From positions 520,867 through 584,866 of the forward strand of contig JAANYP010000760.1 in NCBI GenBank assembly GCA_020465985.1: a stretch of DNA of 64,000 nt. The letters run 5' to 3'. The position numbers and the translations under genes are program-made. Under the pieces are notes generated by a model that was not told the DNA's origin, ran no database searches, and worked only from the letters and a program-made list of their open reading frames with translations. Numbering within the stretch: position 1 is the stretch's first letter; every line of letters begins with the position of its first letter. This DNA is from Centrapalus pauciflorus. Its lineage: Eukaryota; Streptophyta; Magnoliopsida; Asterales; Asteraceae. Positions 10,701 to 22,270 of the stretch are shown here, in pieces.

Positions 10701-13700
10701 CTTGACCTTTTTGGCTTTTGCTTGATAAACTTGCCACACATTAATGAAGAAGACATGGATATATAGATGAGAATGTTTATAGATTTATATGTTTCTTAGG
10801 TTTACACAGGACAAGTACTCAACAGATAGGATTTATACAGACCTACATCATCTTCAATTTAATAAAATTGAAAATCTATCTGGATGCAAGGAATAGTCAA
10901 CATGTAGGAATTCTGCCATCTCGTAATTGATTATATTCTTTCTTTATCCATCCAATTCCAAAGATTATTAGTTTAAATAAAACTCAGAACCCTGACACTA
11001 GTCTACACAGTTTTAAAAGAGCACTTCGCCTGCATATTCATTAAATTTTTTGTGCTTTAATTTAGTTGGATTACTGATTTGTTAGCAACCAACTATCAAA
11101 AATGTCTATTGGATTACTGATTTGTTAGTCCCTAACCGGTAGTGTAAAGAGAATCTAAATAAACATACTAACCCTTCGTCCCCTGCAATATTGCATTGTC
11201 AAAACCTGGCTAGTGGTAAGCTCCTGGGTGCATAAATATGACAGTTAGTCCACATAACTCACAAATAATTGCATCATTATATGATGAAGCATACCTGAAA
11301 CACCATAGGGATCCTGATTTTACTGTTATGTTTGAAGTTCATGGCAGTTCTGACTGAATTTTTTGCCTCCTGAATGAAATCTGTGCAGCATCTTCAATTC
11401 AGTATATGCCCAGCTCAAGAGAAGCATAAAAAACAACTCAAATTACTCACCCTACATTACTTATGCATCAAACAGCAAAAGCTAGACGGTCAACTTCCAC
11501 CCATTTATGTAATAATGGGTCAAATCAGATTGTAGTTTTGGGGTTAAGGTCATAGTCTCATAGAATATCAACATACTTTTTCAAATGTTCCACCTAGGTC
11601 ATTGTACTTGATTTCTCAAACACCTAGTCATGAAACCTACAAAATGTGTACATTTTTTGTCATCCTTGGAAAATATGACTGATGAGAGACCCGAACGCCT
11701 TGCAACGAACTGAGAGATTGGGTCCGAAGAGTGAGCCACATAATACGGGGCTTGTTCTTATCTCATCAAAGACGTGATAAGCTTCAGCCCATTGTTCACG
11801 GGAGATTCCAAATCCCACTACAATAGGGATGGTTTGTTATCTGAATGGCCTATAAATACGTCAATCTAGCTGCAACATAGGTATGATTTGATCAGATTCA
11901 ATAGCCCCTCTTAACTCCCTTTCTCCCTCGACTAACTTGAGCGTCGGAGTGTCTACCCCAGGGAACCCCCAGGGATTTGCAGGTACATCATTTGATCAGG
12001 CTCGGTGACGACGATCAGAAGTAGCAACAATGACCTAATATCCTCAATTGTTTTAAAATCTGACAATAATAACCTTGTAAGGTTAAAGAATAAGCAACAC
12101 AAGATTGTTCCCAAGAGTGAGTTAGATTGGGGGACGAGTGTTCGCAAACCATATAAGGGCATTATGATCGTTTTTAAAATAAGTTAGGGGTATTGTGGTA
12201 ATTTTTCAAATTGATTAAAAAGGGAACACTTGAGTTTAGTGTCTAGGTGTGTATGAAAAATTAATACAACTACCTAGGTGGAACATATGAAGAGAGTGTT
12301 GCTATTCTATGACCTTAACCTCATATTTAATTGTTAATGGGTCGATTTTAAATTTGAAGTTTAGCAAAGAAAAAAATGAGTCAAACAGTTTAAAAGCCTC
12401 CTAAAGTATATACAAGTGTTTACAACCTCCTAACTTGTTTTATTTTAAGAAAAATAATGGATCAATATTTGAAATGAAAATTAATAATCACATTCAAAGA
12501 TACTAGATGAAAATTAATTTTTGTGATCACATTTCCAGATATTAGTTACTTATAACATCTCTTAAATGGAAAGGAAAAAATAAAAAGAAGTGTTAGCAGA
12601 TCAACCAAATTTTAACGTGATTTAAATTGTACCCGTTTTAATTTGTTACCCAAGCCCATCACTGAATTTGGCAAATTGCCACCTATAGCAAATGCATAAC
12701 TTATATATGGAAAAATTAGTTCATCTGAAAACATTAAGTTTATTCCCTTGTTCTCATATCCCACTAAAAACCCCATGATAGAGCAAGGTGTTGGCACTTA
12801 GGATTTACTAAACCTTTTCTTCCTTTTTCATAGTGTAGTCGATTTTCTTTTCATTTATTTTCTAAGCATTCCCAACAATATAAGATGACTCTTTTAAAAG
12901 TTTGTTTAGCTCACCAAGTTCCAAAGCAATCACCTCTGAAAACTCGGATACCATCCATTGAAACCTGTATTCAGGAAAAAACTGTAGCAAGAAGAGAAGC
13001 ACGAATCTTTAAAGCAGATAAGAAACTTAAGAGTTGAAGCAACCACAGAATGTCAACTTTATGAATATAAATTTAGTAAAATGATTGTCAGTGAGATGTA
13101 CCTGTTAAAGAAAAAAGACTAATTATGTTCAATATCTTGTGAGTTTAGTAATTATGTTCATCTGATTTCCCATGTCAATTTCATTTTTAAGTCTAAGTTT
13201 TTTTAACAAATCCAAAAAGTGATGAAATAATATGCTTCCCAATGTGAGAGACACAACAAATTGTATTATAAGTTATCCTAAAAAACTTATAGATGATAAA
13301 ACATTACATTTAGTCTTCATAACCAAACAAGTTGTCAAGCCATTAAGAGCCAGATCAGATGCATACCAATCATAATGTGGACATTTTTCTAAAGAAACAT
13401 TAAAATTAGCAAATTTAGGGGATATTATAATCTGTCTTCCTACCTTATGTTTTCTATCATGTCATATTCACACAGGGGGAAAATGGTCATTACTTAAACA
13501 TCTGCACATGTATAATCAATAAGATGTTTCAATGTCGCATGTAAAAAAAACGTATTGCAATCAGTTTACAAGCATATCAAAGACTATCTTCAACAGAGAA
13601 TAATATTATAAGTTTATAATAAAAAATATTAACAAGCTTAAAACAGTATGATTAAATCATACATACCCATGTTACACATTTGGCAAGTAAAGACATGGTT

Positions 13701-16700
13701 GCCATGTCCATTCTCATTCGATCTTTTAACCTTGGATATTGGACCTGCATTTAGAACACAAAATCTCAATTCTGAACACAGAATTGTAACTTTTGCCGAT
13801 TAGATACCTAAATGTCCATATTTCAGCTGGAAAAAATGGAATTAAAGGAGTGCTTGGTGTGTTCTTTCAAAGTAATTAATGCACATTGAAGGATCAGATA
13901 ATTAGTTGCTTAAAGAGAAATAAGTAATTTTACCACAATAATCAATATTCTTTCAATAACTCCATCCATGCTTTTCAAATCTAATTATTTTTGTCTCTAG
14001 AAAATCAGAATCATGATAAGTTTTGACCAAACACTCAAGTCTGATTACTGCAACTCCAAGTCATAATAATCATCCTGGTATTAACTGTAATCATAATTCT
14101 AGATGTGGGGAGTGAATGTTGAATGACTGCTTTGATGAAAAATCTATAGCTTACCCTTCTTTTTTACTATATAAATGTTTTAAAATTTAAATAGATAACT
14201 TTCCATATGCTGAGTTTCACTTGTAATTCATTACCCATACCCTTTAATAAAAATAACAAGATAAGCAAAAAGGTGGAACAAGCAACCCCTGAAATACAAG
14301 CCTTGTTATATCCATCAAGGTTAATAGGCTTATGACACAAGCTATTACTATCTGCTGTATTTTGGTTACATTATATTATTATAAAAAAAATTATTGTTAA
14401 ACGAAAACTTTCTACCTTTGTACCCCATATAATATCTGGACTTATTCCTATTTTTGAAATAGGAGCACACATCAACACAAACAAAAAGGCTTAAATAGAC
14501 AAGTAGAAGAATAAAAATGATGAGATGAGTAAACCCCTAACAACCTTAAGAACTACTTCCTGATGATCTTTCAGTAAAGCACGGTGCACTTGAGCTATGG
14601 ATGCAGCTGCAATAGGTTGTTCATCTATCGACAAAAAGCTGATGACACCGTATATATAGAATCAGCTATATTTAGAGCAAAATTCTAAAAAGCATTAAGG
14701 CCATAGAATACTAACATGCTTCTTCAAATGTTACACCTAGGTCATTAAACTTTTTTTCCATTTCGGTCATCTTTGGGAAAAAAAATAGGGCAAATGACCA
14801 AAAATAGTAATAATTTTTGACATTTTTATCATTAATAGTAACATTATTTATTTTTTATCATTAATAGTAACAACTTTTTATTTTTCTATCAATAATAGTA
14901 ATGGGTGACCTGCAAACCTGTTTAGCAGGTCACCAACTTTTCAGTTATCAAAAATAGTAATATCTTTACAGATTTTTATCAATAATAGTAACATATCAAA
15001 TTAAAAACATGATTTTTTTTATTTTATTAAGTTTTCTAATATTTCATAAACACCAAAATAAACCAAATTTTTATTCCGAATATTTATTTACGATTAGATA
15101 ATATTTGATTATTTATTCACAATTATATATAATATGAAAGAAAAAAAATACTACGAATCATTTCAATTTTTCCAAACGAAAAAATTATAAATCATTCTAT
15201 TTTTAGTTTTTTACAACAAAATAATATGAACTATTTTGGTTTTTTAGTTTTTTCGATCTAAATAGGTTGTAGGTTTTTTATATAAAAACTATAAACCACA
15301 ATTATTCATAATTTTTTGTGTAGTTAAAAATTGCAACACCCCGTCTTTGAGAAATATTTCGTGGATTTAATTTATTGGTTGATTAAATTATTAATATTGC
15401 TTGGGGCAATGGTATCGCGATTAGTGAAATGAACACGTGTCGGGGTCGAGTATACATGTCACCGGGTTATAATTCTAGCGGATTATTAATAATTATGAGA
15501 CCACAGAATTAAATGAGAATATTGATATTAATTATGAAACATTGATAACGGGTCGGGTATCGGTGTCGAACCCGCATTATAAACGATATGTTTATATGTA
15601 TAAAACGTTTAACTCTTTACTTCATTTTCATTCATTCCAAAAACAATTGAGAAGCGTTATGTGTGTTTGTAAGAGCAAACAGAAGGAAAAAAAAGTCGTA
15701 ACGGATCGAATTGAGCTCTGGATTCATCTTCATCTTGGTTTGTGGTGTTCTTTAACTTGGGAAGGTAAGAAACCTCTAATTTAAATGAGTTGATTGTGCA
15801 TAAGGTGCTAAATTATGAAAATTGATTTAGCAAGTGTTTTTTTCGTTGTTAAAAACACAAAAATAAATGAGTTGCAATTATTTTGTACGAAAACTCAAAT
15901 GATTTATAGTTTTTTTAAAAAAAAAACTTAAAAACATGATTGGGTCGTAGATTTTCATTCGGGAAAACTAAAAGTTGAATGATTTGTAATCAATTTCGTT
16001 CAGAATTTACTAAAAACGTTCAATTTGTAATTTTTTTATTCCAAATGAAAAGTACTACGAATGAAAAATATTGCGACCCATTCATTTTTTAGTTTTCTAT
16101 GAATGGAAAAATTATGCATCATTGTGGTTTATAGTTTTATGAATGAAAAATATTGAGACCCATTTTGATTTTTTGTTTTTTAAATAAAAAAACTATGACC
16201 CATTTATATTGGAAAAAACTAAAAAATGGAACGATTTGTATTATTTTATTCGGAAAAACTAAGAAAATGATGGTTCATAGTTTTTTTGTTGGAATAAGTG
16301 AAAATTGAAATGATAGTATTTTTTTCATTAATATTATATATAGTTGTGAATAAATAATCGAATATTATCTATCCGTAGATATTCGGAATAAAAGTTTGGT
16401 TTATTTTGGTGTTTATGGAATATTAGAAAACTTAATAAAATAAAAAAAAAAGTTATGTTTTTAATTTGACATATTACTATTATTGATAAAAATCTGAAAA
16501 GATGTTACTATTTTTGATAACTGAAAAGTTGGTGACCTGCTAAACAGGTTTGCAGGTCACCCATTACTGTTATTGATAGAAAAATAAAAAGTTGTTACTA
16601 TTAATAATAAAAAATAAATAATGTTATTATTAATGATAAAAATGTCAAAAGTTGTTACTATTTTTGGTCTTTTGCCCAAAAAAATAAGACCATGATATCC

Positions 16701-19278
16701 CAAAAGTATTTTAAAACTATCATAATGCCCTACAATAAACTGCAAACGCTCATTCTTCGATCTAACGCACTAATGGGTACAATCCATGGTTGGCTCTTTG
16801 AACTTTACAAGGGTATTATAGTCACTTCTTAAAATAATTTAGGGGTATTGCAGTATTTTTTCGAAAAGTGCCCATTTTAGTGACCAAGTGACAAGTGTGT
16901 ATCAGTGTATGGAAAAAAAAAAAAGTACAATGACCCAGGTAGAGCATTTAAAAATGAATGCTACTACTATACCTTGGCCCACTGAAAAACAAATACATAA
17001 AGGCTACATAACTTGTCCATCAGCAATAACTTACATCTCATTTAACTCTGATCCAAGATTGCTGATTAGTACTTCTTTTATAGCTTCAAAAGAACATGGA
17101 ACTGCCTAAAGATTCATCAAGCATATAACAAATGGAAAATAAACCGATGTTAATAAGTCACCACAAGACTCGTGAGTTGTGACATCTGCCAACGAAAAAG
17201 AGTTAAATGGGTAAAATAGCAACCTACTTTCATTCTATTACAGTCTATAGCAATGTACTTCTTTTCACCATCTGCCAAAATTTTTTACAAATTCATGTTA
17301 TGGTAATGTGTGTGTGAGACCTAAAACTAGAAAAAAGGAAGTTGATATAAACGATAAAAAAAAAAGTGAAAGTAGGTTGTTATTTTACACATTCAATCCA
17401 AAAGTATGTTGCCATAAACAGTGAAAAGGTGAAAAGACGTTATTATTATAAACTATAAAAATATGAAATATGTTGCTATGAATGGCTGAAAATAAAGTAT
17501 GTTTATATAAATGGCAAAAAAAAGTAAAAGTATGTTGTAATTTTTACACATTCAACCCTGATAAGATACTATCAGACAAAGGTAAATAAAGACCTGATCC
17601 TGCAATGATGCAAGAGTAGAAGAGTATTCTTTGGGGACCTGTCGCAAGGATGCTACAAACTGACCAGCTTTAATGTAGAACCCTCGGTTGATTTCACATA
17701 GTTTTAATATCCTTTTGGCTGAGCGTAGATGAACCTAAATGACAAAAACAGGATTACATATTATATATTAGTAATTTAGAATGTACCATTGAAGAAATAA
17801 GTGAATTCCTAATTGTATATTTGTATGACAGTATGGCATGACGATAGTAAGTACTGAATATCTGCAAAAGAAATTATTTGCATTAGGGAAGAAATTGATG
17901 CTCTCCCTTTGTCAGCAAAACAAAATGTAATCAACAAGGCATGAGTCATGATGGCAACACCCTTCACTGTTTGTGCACCACGTTGATACCAAATACAACA
18001 TATATTTGCGTTAATGGCACCTAGCAACTATGTACTTTAAAATTTGTACACATTTATGGTATGTACTTTTTTTTGCACATTTATTACTCAAACTTTTAAA
18101 GTTGTTCCAATTAGGTAGTTGAACTATCTGTAAAAATAAGTAAATGATGCCTAATAACTATGTACTTTTGAGTTTGTTAACATTTTACATGTTCAACAAT
18201 TTAATTGGAACACTTTTGAAGTTTAACTACAAAATGTGCACAAAAAAAGGATATAGTCATATAGCATATAAGAGTACAAACTCAAAATTACATAGCTATT
18301 AGACACCAATCTCCCTATTTATTCCTATTTTCCCATAGGTCAACATTTCATCTGCATAAGCATTAACTTGACAGAACTTTTGATGTTTTCACAAGGAATG
18401 TGCTTACCCCAGATCAGATCTTAAACAATGATGATAATGATCTCAATAGAATAGATTAAATTACTTAGAAATTCTTTCTACATATGCTAAAAAACTCTAC
18501 TTTACACACTTGACCCATTGGCCATTGGTATACAGATTACATAGACTAATATTTATAGAGCACAAAGGGATGCAATAGAAACCCTAAGGGACCCTAAGCT
18601 GATTTACACAATTGGGCTAACTCATCTATACTAAAGCCTGATCTATCTTTTATGACAGCATGGTAACACGTATTAGAAAAAATGACAGTGCAAAACTGGT
18701 GCGCACGTGCATACCTAAGTATGACTGTATGAGATCCTGAATGAGCCAATGACCAAATTTAGAGACCAAATAAGTTTTGAATTATTCATGAGAAAAGAAC
18801 AGGGCAACGGACTTGAGAATTGAAATTTATTCAAGAATGCTAATTGAAGTAAATAATATGCAAAGCAACCTCAGATAATGTTGTTCTATATTGATCCGTA
18901 TCCGGGGATAAGCCTTGTAACGAGTACTTGTAGTCAATAACATTCGCGGTAATCTGCAAAAACCTTCACGCTATAAATAAAACTAATTCATACAGATGAA
19001 TTAAATAATCGATACTGGATTCGAAAATGAAAACACTAGCAATACGGAAAGGTATGAAGAAGGAAACAAACAGTGTAGAGAGAGCGCGAGGACCGAACAA
19101 CACCGTTCAATGATGTAGTGATGTAGTAGAGAGAAGAGTGTCGGTCGGGATGTGAGTGAGGGTTTACGGTGTGGTTGTAAGTAAGAGCGGCGGCGCCGGT
19201 GGCGGAGAAGATGAGAAGGTAGAAGGATGTTTTCCTTGATGAGTTGCCGAAAACTTTGGAGATGACGGTGGACCTCAT
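7730..19278 (-). CDS. ABC1/ADCK1-type atypical protein kinase, 14 exons
   Basis: Exons, 5' to 3': 19278-19072, 18953-18870, 17734-17594, 17105-17035, 14638-14545, 13744-13667, 12981-12915, 11380-11295, 11223-11173, 9611-9564, 8835-8715, 8587-8407, 8095-7952, 7868-7730. All borders are GT/AG and phases match, giving 1512 bp and 503 aa. UbiB-family marks are visible: KAGQ (119-122), the Ala-rich AAAS loop (178-181), the presumed ATP-binding lysine ending EVVLK (199), GDPHPGN (330-336) and DHG (353-355), the DFG equivalent. A hydrophobic N-terminal segment (about 17-35) suggests organelle import or a membrane anchor. Sequence style is ADCK1/ATH9-like rather than COQ8-like. These proteins are thought to act in mitochondrial or plastid lipid and quinone metabolism, but no substrate can be read here. 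Introns hold MULEs, a solo LTR and a foldback. Exon 8 ends PMVFQ where I would expect a Trp from family memory. Confidence 0.92.
11542..12320. mobile_element. MULE-like foldback A, copy 1 (kinase intron 8→7)
   Basis: It is bounded by inverted GGTTAAGGTCATAG and CTATGACCTTAACC, with longer imperfect arms containing CCACCTAGGTCATTGTACTT and its complement. It lies in the kinase intron between the exons at 12915 and 11380. It is interrupted by a solo LTR at 11680-12029. A related copy is at 14697-16980. No clean TSD was found, so MULE membership rests on the long arms only. Confidence 0.65.
11680..12029. mobile_element. solo LTR with 5-bp TSD, nested in foldback A
   Basis: A 350-bp sequence starting TGATGAGAGA and ending GTAGCAACA, flanked on both sides by ATGAC (11675-11679 and 12030-12034). 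It contains TATAAATA at about 11851 and a run ACTTGAGCGTCGGAGTG with a GGGAACCCCC stretch near its 3' end, which is typical of plant gypsy-type LTR leaders. No internal region is present, so it is read as a solo LTR left by LTR-LTR recombination. Confidence 0.8.
14697..16980. mobile_element. MULE-like foldback A, copy 2, split by a nested element
   Basis: The left arm (from AAGGCCATAG at 14697) and right arm (ending CTATACCTTGGCC at 16979) are inverted to each other and related to the arms at 11542-12320. The shared right-arm segment AGGGGTATTG is at 16844 here and at 12186 in copy 1. The 1.89-kb element 14788-16677 interrupts it with a perfect 9-bp TSD. All of it lies in the kinase intron between exons 4 and 5. 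Confidence 0.7.
14788..16677. mobile_element. MULE-like element B, copy 1, 9-bp TSD
   Basis: It begins GGGCAAATGACCAAAAATAG and ends CTATTTTTGGTCTTTTGCCC, with terminal inverted repeats of more than 500 bp. It is flanked by a perfect 9-bp duplication AAAAAAATA (14779-14787 and 16678-16686). Long TIRs plus a 9-bp TSD indicate a Mutator-like element. Each TIR contains a strong internal palindrome, GGTGACCTGC ... GCAGGTCACC (14905-14937; 16530-16562). The central part (about 15330-15800) starts CAACACCCCGTCTTTGAG and is not inverted. It has an 80-codon frame at 15542-15784 with no recognisable domain. No transposase is present, so it is non-autonomous. Confidence 0.85.
18014..18306. mobile_element. 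small foldback element in kinase intron
   Basis: Inverted arms: left TGGCACCTAGCAACTATGTA (18014), right TACATAGCTATTAGACACCA (18287-18306). About 290 bp, noncoding, in the intron between exons 2 and 3. The termini differ from the other families and no TSD was assigned. Confidence 0.5.
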
Positions 19279-19800
19279 CTAAATCGGAAGGGGCTTCCGG
19301 TGCTTTCGCCGGCGATCGTCAACGGGAGTTAGCGGTTCCCAAGGAAGTCAAACAGTGTAGTCATTTCTAAGCTTAAATATCATTTAGACCCTCAACTTAT
19401 CTTTGTTCCTGTTAAGATCACAAACTTTATTCTTTCTTCTTCTACAGGCAACAAATTGATTTTTCATCATTCCCTTCATTTTAAATCACATAAATGGTAT
19501 GTTTAAAGTTTAATACAATTAATGAATATACACGAATTTTCAAACAGTGAGTATGTTTTTTTTTTAATTTACAGCGTTTACTCGATTCTTTACATTTTCA
19601 TAATAAATTAACAATGTCGTAACCAGAATTTTATATTAGGGTTCGTCAAATTTTTTGGTATAAATCAACAAATACTAGATAACCAAAAACGTAATTATAA
19701 AATTTGGTTACGATAAATTTGTTCTATATTTTTTTAATTGCTTGTAAATTTAACACTTTCTTATATCTAAAAAATCATTTAAAAAAACATATTAGTTAAT
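19279..19800. other. upstream region of the kinase gene
   Basis: The first 70 bases (19279-19350) are GC-richer than the surroundings and likely hold the kinase 5' untranslated region and promoter, on the minus strand. The rest is AT-rich, and no further gene is seen. Confidence 0.4.
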
Positions 19801-19885
19801 AAGCACTGTTATGCATCACGAGGGAATTGTGATGCATGGAAGTTTTTCAAAGTTCTTCGATGCATAGAGGTCCTATTGAACCCAC

Positions 19886-19962
<77 letters not shown>

Positions 19963-19963
19963 G
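19801..19963. repeat. half copy of an ATGCATCAC repeat plus compound (TC)(TA)(CA) microsatellite
   Basis: 19801-19890 matches, in inverse orientation, the left half of the repeat at 51495-51669 (shared: GGGTTCAAT, CCTCTATGCATCGAAGAA, ATGCATCAC). It is followed directly by (TC)n, (TA)n and (CA)n tracts (19886-19963). Confidence 0.6.
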
Positions 19964-20090
19964 TGTGTGTGGGGGTGGGGGTGGGGGTGGGCCATAGGTA
20001 GCTACGTCTCTCTAAATTAAGTGATACTAATTGAAAAACATATTATAATCCAATCTTTTGATTCATGTGTTCTCGCTTCTCATGTTTTAA

Positions 20091-21940
20091 GGGCAAATTA
20101 CCAAAAATAGTAATAACTTTTGACATTTTTATCATTAATAGTAACATTATTTCTTTTTTATTATTAATAGTAACAACTTTTTATTTTTCTATCAATAATA
20201 GTAATTGGTGACCTGCGAACCTGTTTAGCAGGTCACCGACTTTTCAGTTATCAAATATAGTAATATATTTTCAGATTTTTATCAATAATAGTAACATATC
20301 AAATTAAAAACATGATTTTTTTTATTTTATTAAGTTTTCTAATATTTCATAAACACTAAAATAAACCAAATTTTTATTCCGAATATTTATTCTGAATATT
20401 TATTTACGATTAGATAATATTTGATTATTTATTCACAATTATGTATAATATGAACGAAAAAAAATACTACGAATCATTTCAATTTCAATTTTTCCAAACG
20501 AAAAAACTATAAATCATTCTATTTTTAGTTTTTTCCAACAAAATATGATGAACTATTTTAGTTTTTTCGATCTAAATGGGCTGTAGATTTTTTATATAAA
20601 AAACTAAAAATAAAAATTGGTTGCAATATTTTTCAAGCAGAAAAACTATAAACCACTAATTATTCGTAATTTTTTGTGTAGTTAAAAATTGTAACACCCC
20701 GTCTTTGAGAAATATTTTGTGGATTTAATTTACTGGTTGATTAAATTATTAATATTGCTTGGGGCAATGGTATGACGATTAGTAAAATGAATGTCGGGGT
20801 CGAATATACATGTCACCGAGTTCTAATTCTAGCGGATTATAGATAATTATGAGACCACATAATTAAATGAGAATATTGATATTAATTATGAAATATTGAT
20901 AACAGGTCGGGTATCGGTGTCGAACCCGTATTATAAACGATATGTTTATATGTATAACATGTTTAACTCTTTACTTCATTTTCATTCATTCCAAAAACAA
21001 TTGAGAAGTGTTTTGTGTGTTTGTAAGAGCAAACAGAAGGAAAAAAAGTCGTAACAGATCGAATTGAGCTCTGGAATTCATCTTTATCTTGGATTGTGGA
21101 GTTCTTTAACTTGGGAATGTAAGAAAGCTCTAATTTAAATGAGTTGATTGTGTTATAAGGTGCTAAATTATGGAAATTGGTTTAGCAAGTGTTTTTTTCG
21201 TTGTTAAAAACACAAAATGGAAAGCTAAAAGTTGAATGATTTGTAATTAATTTCGTTCGGAATTTACTAAAAAACCGTTCAATTTGTAATTTATTTATTT
21301 CAAATGAAAAGTACTACGAATGAAAAAGATATTGTGACCCATTCATTTTTTTAGTTTTTCTATGGATTAGAAAAACCATGTCTCATTGTGGTTTATAGTT
21401 TTATGAATGAAAAATATCGGACCTATTTTGATTTTTTGTTTTTTAAATAAAAAACTATGACCCATTTATATTGGAAAAAACTAAAAAATGTAACGATTTA
21501 TATTATTTTATTCGGAAAAACTAAGAAAATGATGGTTCGTAGTTTTTTTGTTGGAATAAGTGAAAATTGAAATGATTCATAGTATTTTTTTTCATTAATA
21601 TTATATATAGTTGTGAATAAATAATCGAATATTATCTATCCGTAAATATTCGGAATAAAAATTCGGTTTATTTTGGTGTTTATGAAATATTAGAAAACTT
21701 AATAAAATAAAAAAATTATGTTTTTAATTTGATATATTACTATTATTGATAAAAATCTGAAAAGATGTTACTATTATTGATAACTGAAAAGTTGGTGACC
21801 TGCTAAACAGGTTTGCAGGTCACCCATTACTATTATTGATAGAAAAATAAAAAGTTGTTACTATTAATGATAAAAAATAAATAATGTTACTATTAATGAT
21901 TTAAATGTCAAAAGTTGTTACTATTTATGGTCATTTGCCC
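20091..21940. mobile_element. MULE-like element B, copy 2
   Basis: A 1.85-kb close relative of 14788-16677 in the same orientation, with the same GGGCAAAT...ATTTGCCC ends, the same palindromes GGTGACCTGC/GCAGGTCACC (20208-20238 and 21794-21826) and the same central segment beginning TGTAACACCCCGTCTTTG. No transposase. The flanks (ATGTTTTAA left, TTTGTAATA right) do not form a clear 9-bp duplication. It lies upstream of the kinase gene. Confidence 0.82.
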
Positions 21941-21959
21941 TTTGTAATATTGTAAAGTG

Positions 21960-22270
21960 GAATTTACGTAAAACAATATCTAAGTTGTATCATTTTTGTG
22001 ATTAAAACTCTCAACCATTTTTCATTGCACAAAAAACCCCAACCGACTAAAACCTTTTAAATTTGAGTTTTTTTCAAAAAATATGACTTGCAAACGGTTT
22101 AGCCAGTTGTAACTTGATGATGTGTAATTTTTTTAATAGATTTTTGCGTAAAAAACCTCCAACTTATTTAGTTTTTCCAATTAAAACCTCAAATCATTTT
22201 TAGTACACAAAAAACCTCAACCAACAAAAATATTAAAATTGAGTTTTCTTCACCGATTGCATTTTGATGA
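21960..22270. repeat. degenerate fragment of MULE-like family C
   Basis: It contains the family-C modules, such as TTTTTGTGATTAAAAC and TGCACAAAAAACC, twice in direct order, but lacks the right-hand inverted arm and clear termini. Related copies are at 26446 and 36445. Confidence 0.55.

Noticed and set aside
15542..15784. 80-codon frame inside MULE-B
   Set aside because: Not kept in frame in the sister copy at 20.9-21.1 kb and shows no domain.
20091..21940. 9-bp TSD for MULE-B copy 2
   Set aside because: Flanks ATGTTTTAA and TTTGTAATA do not match, so no duplication is claimed.
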